The notes: a model not told the origin generated them from the sequence alone. 33,109 nt of DNA from an uncultured Clostridia bacterium (GCA_944393025.1 CALXYR010000004.1:1-33109), one strand, 5' to 3'; shown: positions 1 to 8,429, numbered from the stretch's first letter. A program made the numbers and translations.

Positions 1-110
1 TTACAAATTATGTTTTGTGTAAAAATTATTTCCATACTTATATATTTCATTTGGAAGTTACTTTTAAAATTTTTGATCATAAATAATTTATGTCAATTTA
101 GTCAAATATG

Positions 111-139
111 TTGATATTTTTCTTATTTAGTGATAAAAT
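111..139 (+). promoter_or_regulatory. Promoter of the serS T-box transcript
   Basis: A TTGATA -35 box (111-116) and a TAAAAT -10 box (134-139) are separated by exactly 17 bases. This places transcription start near position 146, just before the first conserved parts of the T-box leader. It is the best sigma-A type promoter in the upstream region. Confidence 0.6.
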
Positions 140-149
140 ATTATTGTTT

Positions 150-383
150 TTAATAAAGCATTGATAAAAGATTAGTAATAAAACCAATTTTATTTAGAGA
201 GGCTATGGTTGGTGAAAATAGCATAAAAAGTTTTATGAATCTACTTTTAGAGCTTCTTATGAAAATAAGACCGAGTAATGCTAGGTTACAAGCATTTTAA
301 AGTTGTCAATTAATTTTGAATAATTAAGGTGGTACCGCGACTATTTCGCCCTTATGCTTTTTTGCATATGGGATTTTTATTTT
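150..383 (+). promoter_or_regulatory. T-box riboswitch (serine) with terminator, upstream of serS
   Basis: The conserved T-box sequence AAGGTGGTACCGCG lies at 326-339. Stem I is recognisable from the AGAGAG stretch (about 195-201), the GGTTGGTGAAAAT apical region and a specifier loop GAA-TCT-AC, where TCT (240-242) is a serine codon, agreeing with the downstream gene. The competing terminator is a hairpin of CCCTTATGC and GCATATGGG (349-372) followed by a T-rich run to about 383. Known T-box logic applies: uncharged tRNA-Ser pairs with the specifier and the T-box bulge, stabilises the antiterminator and lets serS be transcribed. The leader start is approximate. Confidence 0.93.
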
Positions 384-400
384 ATTAGGAGGTATTTTAT

Positions 401-1681
401 ATGATAGACATTAAGTTTTTAAGAGAAAATCCAGATTTAGTAAGAGAAAATATTAAGAAAAAATTCCAAAATCACAAACTTATTTTAGTAGATGAAATTT
501 TAGAATTAGATAAAAAAAATAGAGAAACTAAATTAAATGGTGATGAACTTAGAATGAAAAGAAATTCTTTAAGTTCTGAAATTGGAAATTTAATAAGAAA
601 TGGAAAAAAAGATGAAGCAGAATCTATAAAGTCACAAGTTCAAAAAATAAACATTGAATTAGAAAAAAATGAAAAACTCGAATTAGAATATTCAAATGCA
701 ATCACTGAGAAAATGATGAAAATTCCTAATATGATACATGAATCTGTACCAATTGGTGAAGATGATAGTAAAAATGTAGAAATAGAAAAATTTGGTGAAC
801 CTATAGTTCCTGATTATGAAATACCATATCATGCAGATATTATGGAAAATTTAAATGGATTAGACTTAGATTCTGCGCGTAGAGTTGCTGGAAATGGTTT
901 TTACTATTTAATGGGAAATATTGCAAGACTTCATTCAGCAATACTTTCTTACGCTAGAGATTTTATGATTAATAAAGGTTTTACTTATTGTATTCCACCA
1001 TATATGATTCGTAGTGATGTTGTTACAGGTGTTATGAGTTTTGAAGAAATGGATGCAATGATGTATAAAATTGAAGGTGAAGATTTATACTTAATTGGAA
1101 CCAGTGAACATTCAATGATTGGAAAATTTAAAGGTCAAATTCTTCAAAAATCTAATATGCCATATACTATGACATCTTATTCACCATGTTTTAGAAAAGA
1201 AAAAGGTGCTCATGGAATAGAAGAGCGTGGTATTTATAGAATACACCAATTTGAAAAACAAGAAATGATAGTTGTATGCGAACCTGAAGATAGTTGGAAA
1301 TGGTATGATAAATTATGGTCATATACAGTAGAATTATTTAGGAGTATGGACATTCCTGTTAGAACTCTTGAATGTTGCAGTGGAGATTTAGCTGATTTAA
1401 AAGCTAAAAGTTGTGATGTTGAAGCTTGGAGTCCTAGACAAAAAAAATATTTTGAAGTTGGAAGTTGTTCTAATTTAACTGATGCACAAGCGAGAAGATT
1501 AGGAATTAGAATTAAAGGTGAGAAAGGAAATTATTTTGCACATACTTTAAATAATACTGTTGTGGCTCCACCTAGAATGCTAATTGCTTTTTTAGAAAAT
1601 AATTACAATAAAGATGGAAGTATCAATATTCCAGAAGTACTTCGCCCATATATGGGTGGAATTTGTAAATTAACACCTTAG
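401..1681 (+). CDS. serS: Seryl-tRNA synthetase, divergent
   Basis: This class II synthetase attaches serine to tRNA-Ser (and to tRNA-Sec where present). The N-terminal ~110 residues form the charged coiled-coil arm that binds the tRNA long arm. The catalytic domain carries TSEH (234-237), motif 2 (FRKEKGAHGIEERG then IHQFEK, 264-286) and a motif 3 that reads LNNTVVAPPRMLIAFLENN (383-401). At 426 aa it is the usual length. The start has AGGAGGT at 387-393, seven bases before ATG. Expression is controlled by the serine T-box just upstream. Motifs 2 and 3 depart from the common bacterial pattern (NGSGLAVGR in motif 3) and look closer to the LNNT/LNST type I associate with archaeal and eukaryotic enzymes. 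Serine identity rests on the fold, motif 2 and the UCU specifier. engB follows 50 bases downstream and is probably cotranscribed. Confidence 0.95.
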   Translation: MIDIKFLRENPDLVRENIKKKFQNHKLILVDEILELDKKNRETKLNGDELRMKRNSLSSEIGNLIRNGKKDEAESIKSQVQKINIELEKNEKLELEYSNAITEKMMKIPNMIHESVPIGEDDSKNVEIEKFGEPIVPDYEIPYHADIMENLNGLDLDSARRVAGNGFYYLMGNIARLHSAILSYARDFMINKGFTYCIPPYMIRSDVVTGVMSFEEMDAMMYKIEGEDLYLIGTSEHSMIGKFKGQILQKSNMPYTMTSYSPCFRKEKGAHGIEERGIYRIHQFEKQEMIVVCEPEDSWKWYDKLWSYTVELFRSMDIPVRTLECCSGDLADLKAKSCDVEAWSPRQKKYFEVGSCSNLTDAQARRLGIRIKGEKGNYFAHTLNNTVVAPPRMLIAFLENNYNKDGSINIPEVLRPYMGGICKLTP

Positions 1682-1731
1682 ATTTAAATGTCATTTTAAA
1701 GTTCAAAGTATTAAAAGAAATGGAGTTATTT

Positions 1732-2322
1732 ATGATAATTAAAAATCCTAAATTTACAATATCAGCTGTAAGTCCTAAACAGTATCCTAATGATACACTT
1801 CCTCAAGTAGTATTAGTAGGAAAGTCAAATGTTGGTAAATCATCTTTTATTAATACTATGGTTAATAGAAAAAAACTAGCACGAACTAGCAGTGAACCAG
1901 GAAAAACTAGGCAAATAAATTTTTATAATATAGATGATAAATTTTATTTTGTAGATTTACCTGGTTATGGCTATTCTAAAATGTCTAAAAAAGAACAAAT
2001 TAAAGTTGGTACTTTTATAGAAGAATACTTAAATAAAAGCCAAAATATATCTTTAATTATATTTTTATTGGATATAAGACATTTACCAACCGAAAATGAT
2101 AAATTAATGTATCACTATATTATAAACAGTGGTAGACCATGTGTAATACTTGCTAATAAAGCAGATAAAATAGCTATTACAAAAGTAGAACAAACTGTTG
2201 AAGATTTGCAAATGGAACTAAATCCATTAAAAGATTTAAGCTTTCTAGCATTTTCTTCTGAAAGAAAAATATATTCTGAAAGTGTCTGGGAAATAATAGA
2301 AAAACACATACTAACATTATAA
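1732..2322 (+). CDS. engB: Ribosome biogenesis GTPase EngB/YsxC
   Basis: This small TRAFAC GTPase acts in late assembly of the 50S ribosomal subunit. The 196-aa protein shows the G1 loop GKSNVGKSS (30-38), the GKTRQINFY switch I segment (57-65) containing the G2 threonine, G3 DLPGYG (75-80) and G4 NKAD near residue 142. Length is normal for the family. I chose the ATG at 1732 because GGAG lies six bases before it at 1722-1725; an in-frame ATG at 1720 would add MELF but has no ribosome binding site. It follows serS with a short gap and no visible terminator, so it probably shares the T-box transcript. In many Firmicutes engB sits beside lon or clpX, so the position beside serS is less usual. 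Confidence 0.95.
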   Translation: MIIKNPKFTISAVSPKQYPNDTLPQVVLVGKSNVGKSSFINTMVNRKKLARTSSEPGKTRQINFYNIDDKFYFVDLPGYGYSKMSKKEQIKVGTFIEEYLNKSQNISLIIFLLDIRHLPTENDKLMYHYIINSGRPCVILANKADKIAITKVEQTVEDLQMELNPLKDLSFLAFSSERKIYSESVWEIIEKHILTL

Positions 2323-2420
2323 TAAATTAATATTATTTACTAATTAAATTATTTAAGTATATGCTTTTAGCTATTTAGGTTATTAAGCTAATAAACACTG
2401 ACATAATATATTATATAACA

Positions 2421-2449
2421 TTGACTTTATGTAACTTTTGTATTATACT
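2421..2449 (+). promoter_or_regulatory. Promoter of the 79-codon unknown gene
   Basis: TTGACT (2421-2426) and TATACT (2444-2449) are separated by 17 bases. Transcription would start near 2456. The untranslated leader then contains an imperfect inverted repeat, TTCAATAAGAAC (about 2459-2470) against GTTCTATTGAA (about 2489-2499), which can form a hairpin before the GGAG ribosome binding site at 2513-2516. Confidence 0.65.
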
Positions 2450-2525
2450 AATATTATGTTCAATAAGAACTATGCAATATCTTATTTGTTCTATTGAATA
2501 AATAAAAAATTTGGAGTGAAATCAT

Positions 2526-2765
2526 ATGGCAAAAAAGAAGAACTCTGCTAAAAAAGGAGACTTGAAAATTGAGTTTAAATCTTCGGAATTCATGCAAAGT
2601 TTTATCTTAAGCCTAAGGGAGTTTTTCCCTGAGGCTAAGTTCAAAGAAAATAACAGTTCTACTTTAACTATTTGGGCGGATAACAATTTGATTTCTGAAA
2701 TTCGGATTCTTTCTGAAAGAGCTTGCTTCCAGCGTACGAAGCTTTCCGTGTTCACTCCTTGCTGA
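2526..2765 (+). CDS. Small protein of unknown function (79 aa)
   Basis: I do not recognise this protein. It starts with a Lys-rich tail (MAKKKNSAKKGD), followed by what looks like a compact alternating beta/alpha domain (LKIEF, a helix MQSFILSLREFF, TLTIWAD, then a helix ISEIRILSERA) and a Cys C-terminus. It has its own consensus-like promoter, GGAG at 2513-2516 nine bases before ATG, and a strong terminator right after the stop, so it is a monocistronic unit and likely expressed. Its codons (TCG, GCG, CGG, ACG, TCC, CAG, GTG) are rare in the surrounding AT-rich genes, suggesting recent transfer. Within the gene, AGCCTAAGGGA and TCCCTGAGGCT form an inverted repeat around 2610-2638, so an RNA role is possible. 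The opposite strand is also open over this length, which lowers certainty slightly. Confidence 0.7.
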   Translation: MAKKKNSAKKGDLKIEFKSSEFMQSFILSLREFFPEAKFKENNSSTLTIWADNNLISEIRILSERACFQRTKLSVFTPC

Positions 2766-2779
2766 TTTTTTCAGTTTTT

Positions 2780-2817
2780 AAAAAATGGTGTCCTTATGTC
2801 AAGGACACCATTTTTTT
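2780..2817 (+). terminator. Strong intrinsic terminator
   Basis: A 16-bp perfect stem (2780-2795 with 2801-2816; core ATGGTGTCCTT/AAGGACACCAT) has a five-base loop ATGTC and A-run/T-run flanks. It ends the 79-codon gene at its 3' side and, being A/T flanked on both sides, could also stop transcripts arriving from the right. Confidence 0.9.
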
Positions 2818-2818
2818 A

Positions 2819-3195
2819 TTGTATAGCAAAAATCGACTTTTTATTTAAAATTTCAGTATTTTTAATGATTTTTGCTATACAACAAGGTTAGGCATCCTTA
2901 GACTGTCCGAGCGAAGCGAGTGACATGTATTTCGCACTTGCTTCAGAGGAATACTTGGCGAAATGCCTTTCTTATTGTATAGCAAAAATCGACTTTTTAT
3001 TTAAAATTTCAGTATTTTTAATGATTTTTGCTATACAACAAGGTTAGGCATCCTTAGACTGTCCGAGCGAAGCGAGTGACATGTATTTCGCACTTGCTTC
3101 AGAGGAATACTTGGCGAAATGCCTTTCTTATTGTATAGCAAAAACCGACTTTTTTCGTGATATTTTAGTACGCTTATCTATTCTTGCTATATAAA
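2819..3195. repeat. Exact 156-bp tandem repeat, two full copies plus a partial third
   Basis: The sequence starting at 2821 repeats exactly at 2977, and its first part recurs in degenerate form at 3133; the period is 156 bp each time. Each unit has two parts. The AT-rich part is bounded by a perfect 16-bp inverted repeat, TTGTATAGCAAAAATC (2819-2834) and its complement (2867-2882), with 32 bases between. The GC-richer part holds GAAGCGAGTG (2913-2922) facing CACTTGCTTC (2935-2944), enclosed by AGGCAT (2890-2895) and ATGCCT (2963-2968). The third copy keeps only the AT-rich part, with decayed arms (about 3131-3146 and 3180-3195). No ORF with a start and ribosome binding site was seen. It lies where rightward and leftward transcription meet. 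Its nature (MITE-like element, structured RNA or other) is unknown. Confidence 0.95.
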
Positions 3196-3242
3196 AATGT
3201 TTAATTTTCTTAAATAATCTTTACTGTATTTTAGTATTTTAA

Positions 3243-3425
3243 TTAACTATTTTCTACTTTTTTTACTATCATTTTCAATGCTTTTGGTCTTTCTATCATT
3301 ATAGTATGTCCACACCCCAAGCATTTTAATTTAAAATCTACTCCAACTCTAGTTACTTCCCATAATTTACTTCCACAAGGATGCTGTTTTTTTGTTCTTA
3401 CAATATCTCCTATATTGTATTCCAT
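3243..3425 (-). CDS. DUF951 family small protein
   Basis: This is a 60-aa protein matching the DUF951 pattern: an N-terminal YNIGDIVRTKKQHPCGSKLWEV, then a KLKCLGCGHTIMIER segment. Cys17, Cys35 and Cys38 suggest a metal site, and the first half resembles an SH3-like barrel. Function is unknown. In many Firmicutes this family sits near the replication origin, close to parB/noc, ychF or serS, and serS is indeed within 3 kb here although on the other strand. An AAAGGGG sequence lies about 13 bases before the ATG, a rather long spacing. The gene follows gltX by 51 bases in the same direction and may be the last gene of that transcript. Confidence 0.88.
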   Translation of the reverse strand: MEYNIGDIVRTKKQHPCGSKLWEVTRVGVDFKLKCLGCGHTIMIERPKALKMIVKKVENS

Positions 3426-3476
3426 ATAAATTACACATCCCCTTTCTTTGATAATATAGACTTTTCTATTTTGATA

Positions 3477-5132
3477 CTAATTTTTAGCTATTGCTTTTTC
3501 TAATCTTTTTATTACACTATCTTTTCCTAATACTTGCATTATTTCATACATGTCTGGGGTATTTTGTCTTCCTGTTAAAGCTATTCTTAAAACAGTACTT
3601 ATATCTCCTACATGCCCTGGCCATTTTTCTGGATTTTCTTTAAATTCTTTTACTTCTCTTGCATAGCCACATTTTTCTGCAAGGTCTTTTATTTTATTAA
3701 ACCATGTATCTTTTTCATCATTAATATCAAAAAATTCATTAATGTATGCTTGTAATATTTTATTTATTTCTTCTTTATTATTTATTTTTACATATTCATA
3801 TACAACATTTTCATTTAAAAATTTATTATCAAACATATATACTATAGAATTTTTAACATCAGACCATTTAGAAATATCTTTTCTAGGTTTTTTATTTCCT
3901 CTTTCAATTCCAAATACTTTTAAAGAATATTCTTTATCTTGTAGTAATTCTTCTAATTCCTTGTCATACTTTTTTGCCCAATTTAAAGAATTTTCATACA
4001 CTTCTTCAGCTGTCATTTTTGATATAACTGTTTTTCCTATATCTAATAATTTTATCATATCAAATAATGCACCACTTACACTCATTTTGTTTAATTGGAA
4101 ATCAAATTCTTCCATATCTTTATCCGGATTTGCTCTTCTCCAATTTTCAAAAGTAGAGTTTGCAATGTTTAGTAAATATTCCTTAACAGCATTTACTGGT
4201 ATACCTTCCTCTTTATAGTACGAAACTGCTGCTTCTGGGTCTTTTCTTTTACTTAATTTACGCTTATTCCCATTATCATTTTTCATGATTGGAGATATAT
4301 GAGCATATTTTGGAGCTTTAAATCCTAATTCATGGAATAATTGTAAATGTAATGCTACTGAAGATAACCATTCATCACTACGAATTACATGAGTAGTTCT
4401 CATTAAGTGATCATCTACTGCATGTGCGAAATGATATGTTGGTAGTCCATCTGCTTTAATTATTACTATATCTTGATCATTTTCTGGAAAGTCTACATTT
4501 CCTTTAATAATATCATGGTGTTTTATTTTTCTATCTTCTCTTCCTGGTGATTTAAAACGAATTATATACTTTTCTCCATTTTTTATCTTTTCTATAGATT
4601 CTTCTACAGTAAGATTTCTACATTTTGCCCATACTCCATAATATCCAGGTCTTATTTTAGCAGCTTCTTGTTTTTTTCTAATTTCTTCTACTTGTTCTGA
4701 TGTGCAAAAACATGGATAAGCTTTTCCTTGCTCTAATAAATATTTTGCATAAGCTTCATAAATGTCTTTTCTTAAAGATTGCTTATATGGTCCATATTTT
4801 CCTATTTCTTCTGTTTCTGTTATCATTCCTTCATCTGGTACCATATTAAAATCTTTTAAAGAGTTTACAATACCTGTTACACCATTTTCTACTTCTCTTT
4901 TTTGATCTGTATCTTCAACTCTTAAGAAAAATACACCTTTTGTCTTTTTTGTCATTTCAAGTGCAACTAAAGCTTGATATAATCCACCAATATGAACAAA
5001 TCCTGTTGGACTTGGTGCAAATCTAGAAACTATTGCTCCTTCAGGTAAATTTCTTTCTGGATACTTTTCTTCATAATATGATATTTCCTTTGCATTTGGA
5101 AATATTAAATCTGCTAAATCTTTATAATTCAT
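3477..5132 (-). CDS. gltX: Glutamyl-tRNA synthetase
   Basis: This class I synthetase charges tRNA-Glu with glutamate; in organisms lacking GlnRS it also misacylates tRNA-Gln for the GatCAB pathway. The 551-aa protein has the signature APSPTGFVHIGG with the HIGH-equivalent HIGG at residues 47-50, the LRVEDTDQ segment, and the KMSKS-equivalent KLSKR near residue 292. A CFC pair near residue 142 with a later KCRNL could form the zinc site found in many GluRS. The alpha-helical anticodon-binding region follows. At 551 aa it is longer than the typical ~490, and the N-terminus carries about 30 extra residues before the Rossmann fold. An AAGGAGAG ribosome binding site precedes the ATG. It begins 21 bases after the RNase J stop, so the two are probably cotranscribed. 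Confidence 0.96.
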   Translation of the reverse strand: MNYKDLADLIFPNAKEISYYEEKYPERNLPEGAIVSRFAPSPTGFVHIGGLYQALVALEMTKKTKGVFFLRVEDTDQKREVENGVTGIVNSLKDFNMVPDEGMITETEEIGKYGPYKQSLRKDIYEAYAKYLLEQGKAYPCFCTSEQVEEIRKKQEAAKIRPGYYGVWAKCRNLTVEESIEKIKNGEKYIIRFKSPGREDRKIKHHDIIKGNVDFPENDQDIVIIKADGLPTYHFAHAVDDHLMRTTHVIRSDEWLSSVALHLQLFHELGFKAPKYAHISPIMKNDNGNKRKLSKRKDPEAAVSYYKEEGIPVNAVKEYLLNIANSTFENWRRANPDKDMEEFDFQLNKMSVSGALFDMIKLLDIGKTVISKMTAEEVYENSLNWAKKYDKELEELLQDKEYSLKVFGIERGNKKPRKDISKWSDVKNSIVYMFDNKFLNENVVYEYVKINNKEEINKILQAYINEFFDINDEKDTWFNKIKDLAEKCGYAREVKEFKENPEKWPGHVGDISTVLRIALTGRQNTPDMYEIMQVLGKDSVIKRLEKAIAKN

Positions 5133-5153
5133 AACTTTCTCTCTCCTTATTTC

Positions 5154-7022
5154 TTACACTTCCATTATAATTGGTAATATCATTGGATTACGCTTTGTTC
5201 TTTGAAAAATATAATCTCTTAAATCATCTTTTAATGTTGATTTTATTGTAGACCAATCTCTTATTCCTTCTTCTTCAAAGGTTCTAACTTCTTGTTTTAT
5301 TACTCTTTTCACATCATCCATTAAAGTTTCTGATTCTCTTACATATACAAATCCTCTTGAAACCACATCTGGCCCTGATATTATTTCTCCTGTAGATTTG
5401 TCCATTGTCATTACTATTACTATTAATCCATCTTGTGACAAATGTTGTCTATCTCTTAATACTATATTTCCTACATCTCCTATTCCTAAACCATCAACTA
5501 ATATTTTTCCTGATGGAACTGATGTAGTTATTTTAGCTTCTTTTTTATTTAATTCTAATGTTTTTCCATTTTCTAATATAAATATATTTTCTGTTGGAAT
5601 TCCCATTTTTTTTGCTGTTTCCGCATGTGCTTTTAATTGTCTATATTCTCCATGTACAGGAATAAAATATTTTGGTTTTGCAAGAGATATTATTAATTTT
5701 TGTTCTTCTTGACATGCATGTCCAGATACATGAATATCTTCTAATGCACTATATATAACTTCAGCACCAATTTGCATTAAATCATTTATTACATTTGAAA
5801 CCAATTTTTCATTTCCTGGTATTGGTGTTGCTGAAATTATAACCATATCATTTGGTGTAATAACTACTTTTTTATGTTCTCCTGCTGCCATTCTTGTTAA
5901 TGCTGACATAGTTTCACCTTGACTTCCTGTAGTTATAATTACTAATTGTTCATCTGTATAATTTTTAATTAAATCTATATCAATAAACATATTTTCTGGT
6001 GCATCAATATAGCCTATTTCTCTTGCAGTATTTATCATATTTATCATACTTCTACCACATACTGCAATTTTTCTATTATGCTCTTTTGCTGAATTTACAA
6101 TTTGTTGAACCCTGTGCACATTTGAAGCAAATGTCGCTACAACTATTCTTTTTTTATTATTTTGAAATAATCTATCAAAAACATCTCCAACAGTACTTTC
6201 AGACATTGTATAACCTTTTCTTTCAGCATTTGTACTATCTGACATTAATGCTAAAATTCCTTTATTTCCTAATTCTGCAATTCTCCCTAAATCCATAATT
6301 TGATCATCTATTGGTGTATAATCCACTTTAAAGTCTCCAGTATGCAATACCACTCCTACTGGTGTATGAATTGCAAGCATAACAGAATCTGGTATACTAT
6401 GACTGCTTCTGATAAATTCTATTTTAATGTTTCCAAAATTAATTGTTTGTCCTTGTTCTACTATATTTAATTTAGTAGATGAAAGTAAGTTATGTTCTTC
6501 TAATTTGTTCTTTATTAAACCAGCTGTTAATCTAGTTGCATAAATTGGTATATTGATTTTTTTAAATATATATGGTATAGCACCAATGTGATCTTCATGT
6601 CCATGTGTTATAACTAATCCTTTAATTTTATCTTTGTTTTTTTCTAAGTATGTTATATCTGGTATTACTAAATCTATTCCTAGCATATCATCTTCTGGAA
6701 ATTCTAATCCACAATCTACTAATATTATTTCATTTTCGTATTCAAATACAGTTATATTTTTTCCTATTTCATCTAATCCGCCTAAAGGTATAATCTTTAA
6801 GTTATTTTTCTTAAATTCAAATTTATTAGTATTAGATTTTTTCTTTTTATCTAAAGATTTTATTAACATATCTTCTTTTTTTATATCTTGTAAGTTATTT
6901 TTTCTAATTCTGTTCTCTTTTCCATCTTCACTTTTATTGGCCTTGTTTATTCTTCTAGTCATGTTTTTCTTTTCTTCTAATTTTGCATATTCCTTCTTTT
7001 CCATTATCTCATTTTTTTTCAT
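5154..7022 (-). CDS. rnj: Ribonuclease J
   Basis: RNase J is a zinc-dependent endo- and 5'-3' exoribonuclease of the metallo-beta-lactamase/beta-CASP family, central to mRNA decay and rRNA 5' maturation in Firmicutes. The 622-aa protein starts with a ~70-residue Lys-rich, low-complexity extension, then the catalytic core: PLGGLDEIGKN, VDCGLEFP and the metal-binding THGHEDH (around 140-145). The beta-CASP region ends in PVHGEYRQLKAHA, and a C-terminal domain follows (DGLGIGDVGNIVLRDRQ). The basic N-terminal extension is longer than in B. subtilis RNase J1 and could contact RNA. I prefer the ATG at 7022, with GGGAG 11 bases upstream; the longer ATG at 7040 (adding MGENNY) has no ribosome binding site. 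Whether it corresponds to J1 or J2 is not decided. Confidence 0.95.
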   Translation of the reverse strand: MKKNEIMEKKEYAKLEEKKNMTRRINKANKSEDGKENRIRKNNLQDIKKEDMLIKSLDKKKKSNTNKFEFKKNNLKIIPLGGLDEIGKNITVFEYENEIILVDCGLEFPEDDMLGIDLVIPDITYLEKNKDKIKGLVITHGHEDHIGAIPYIFKKINIPIYATRLTAGLIKNKLEEHNLLSSTKLNIVEQGQTINFGNIKIEFIRSSHSIPDSVMLAIHTPVGVVLHTGDFKVDYTPIDDQIMDLGRIAELGNKGILALMSDSTNAERKGYTMSESTVGDVFDRLFQNNKKRIVVATFASNVHRVQQIVNSAKEHNRKIAVCGRSMINMINTAREIGYIDAPENMFIDIDLIKNYTDEQLVIITTGSQGETMSALTRMAAGEHKKVVITPNDMVIISATPIPGNEKLVSNVINDLMQIGAEVIYSALEDIHVSGHACQEEQKLIISLAKPKYFIPVHGEYRQLKAHAETAKKMGIPTENIFILENGKTLELNKKEAKITTSVPSGKILVDGLGIGDVGNIVLRDRQHLSQDGLIVIVMTMDKSTGEIISGPDVVSRGFVYVRESETLMDDVKRVIKQEVRTFEEEGIRDWSTIKSTLKDDLRDYIFQRTKRNPMILPIIMEV

Positions 7023-7040
7023 ATAATTATTTTCTCCCAT

Positions 7041-7511
7041 CTTTTATAATTTATTGTATATATTTAATAATATAATACTAAAAGTTAATTTATATACAAA
7101 TTCTAAAATAATAATTATTTCTATTAACAATAAAACTAGCTAATTATAAATATAAAATATCTTACTATTTATTTCATACTATTACTATACATAGATTTTA
7201 CTTTACAAACATAAGCAAATAACAATGTAAGTAAGATTTGTTATATACTTTTATTTTTTCTTATGATATAAAATAAAAGTAGCTTATAAATATTATAAAC
7301 TACTTTGCTAAAACATCAGTAAAATATTTTATTTATACTTTAGCATAAAATACATAACATACTAAATATATTTTCCGCACCATAAGTATGTTTCTATTTT
7401 ATATTATCTAAATTTTATAATCCGCTTCATAATTTACAATATCATAATATATTTTAATTATATATAAATCTCTTCTTTACCTTATTTTGGTAACAACTGT
7501 AAATTATTATA
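7041..7511. other. Gene-free AT-rich intergenic region
   Basis: About 470 bases lie between the ROK kinase stop and the RNase J start. It is very AT-rich and holds no ORF with a ribosome binding site on either strand. The only clear structure is a leftward terminator at 7277-7305. A promoter for the RNase J transcript must lie left of that terminator. A possible one near RNase J reads TTGTAT-17-ATTATA on the minus strand, but the match is weak. Confidence 0.6.
7270..7305 (-). terminator. Intrinsic terminator, leftward
   Basis: The arms AAGTAGCTTATAA (7277-7289) and TTATAAACTACTT (7293-7305) pair at 12 of 13 positions. On the minus strand the hairpin is followed by TTTATTTTAT, a T-rich run. 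It would end the transcript carrying the ROK kinase, although it lies about 200 bases beyond that stop codon, leaving a long 3' untranslated region. Confidence 0.65.
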
Positions 7512-8417
7512 CTATTTTTTTTTATTTTTGTCAACTATAACTGCACCTATTAGACCTGCATCATTTTTAAATTCAGATAATAATATATCTGGCATACTAT
7601 CTTTATTAAATTTATATTTTCTTAAATTCATTTCTTCAACTAATTTTTCATAAAATATTTCTTTAAAAAATACAAAACTTCCTCCAAAGCAAATTGCTTC
7701 TGGTTCAAATATATCTATAATATTTGAAAGTCCTATAATTAAATTATTTATAAATTCTTCTATTAAATTATTAATTTTATTATCTTTAATATTTTCCTTT
7801 ATTTTTTCTAATATTTCTTCTGAAGAAACATCTTCTAAATTTAATATATCTTTTGTTTTGTCCTTAAATCTTTTTATAGAACAATAAGTTTCAAAGCATC
7901 CTCTTTTTCCACAATTACATATATTTCCATCTTTTTGTATTATCATATGTCCTAATTCAAACCCATTATTTTTTTTATTTTTTAATTCTTTTCCATTTAA
8001 AAATACTGCTGAACCTATTCCTGTTCCCAAACATAGGAATACAGCATCTTTATATGGTTTTAATGCTCCATATTTAAATTCTGCAATTCCTGCAGATTTT
8101 GCATCATTTTTTATGTCGATTTTTATTTTATATTTTTCAAATATTTCTTTAAAATTTAATTTTTCTATTCCTAAATTAACAATATTATTTATATTTAATT
8201 CTTCTGTATTCGGATTTCCAGGGCCAGCTATACCAATTAATTCAATTTTATTTTTTTCTTTAAATTTATTTATGTAAAAATCAATTATATTTAATATATC
8301 ATGCTCTATATTTTTATGCTTTTCTATTGGTATTTCTATTTTTTCTATAATCTTGTTTTTATTATTAACTAATGCAAATCCTATATGACTTCCACCTAAA
8401 TCTACTCCTATTTTCAT
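7512..8417 (-). CDS. ROK family sugar kinase (glucokinase-like)
   Basis: ROK proteins are sugar kinases or transcriptional repressors. This one is 301 aa with no N-terminal helix-turn-helix, so it is expected to be a kinase phosphorylating glucose or a related sugar with ATP. It shows the phosphate-binding GVDLGGSHIGFA (4-15), the catalytic Asp105 in KNDAKSAG, the GTGIGSAV loop (131-138), the EGGH-equivalent ELGH (154-157), and the zinc-binding CNCGKRGCFETYC (167-179) typical of bacterial ROK glucokinases. The first Gly of EGGH is replaced by Leu. Lysine and isoleucine content is very high even for this genome. AGAGAGG lies just before the ATG. It is a single gene bracketed by the pil operon terminator upstream and its own terminator downstream. 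The true sugar cannot be told from sequence. Confidence 0.85.
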   Translation of the reverse strand: MKIGVDLGGSHIGFALVNNKNKIIEKIEIPIEKHKNIEHDILNIIDFYINKFKEKNKIELIGIAGPGNPNTEELNINNIVNLGIEKLNFKEIFEKYKIKIDIKNDAKSAGIAEFKYGALKPYKDAVFLCLGTGIGSAVFLNGKELKNKKNNGFELGHMIIQKDGNICNCGKRGCFETYCSIKRFKDKTKDILNLEDVSSEEILEKIKENIKDNKINNLIEEFINNLIIGLSNIIDIFEPEAICFGGSFVFFKEIFYEKLVEEMNLRKYKFNKDSMPDILLSEFKNDAGLIGAVIVDKNKKK

Positions 8418-8429
8418 ATTTACCTCTCT

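Noticed and set aside
2367-2391. TTAGCT/AGCTAA hairpin as a terminator after engB
   Set aside because: Six-base stem in AT-rich sequence with no T run.
2522-2755. Open frame of 77 codons antisense to the 79-codon gene
   Set aside because: It has no ribosome binding site or promoter on the minus strand, and the plus strand has promoter, binding site and terminator in register.
2819-3195. Tandem repeats as a CRISPR array
   Set aside because: The unit is 156 bp, directly adjacent with no variable spacers, and no cas genes are nearby.
6634-7026. Long open frames antisense to the N-terminus of RNase J and similar frames opposite other genes
   Set aside because: They mirror Lys/Glu-rich coding on the other strand, give Phe/Ser-rich peptides and lack ribosome binding sites.
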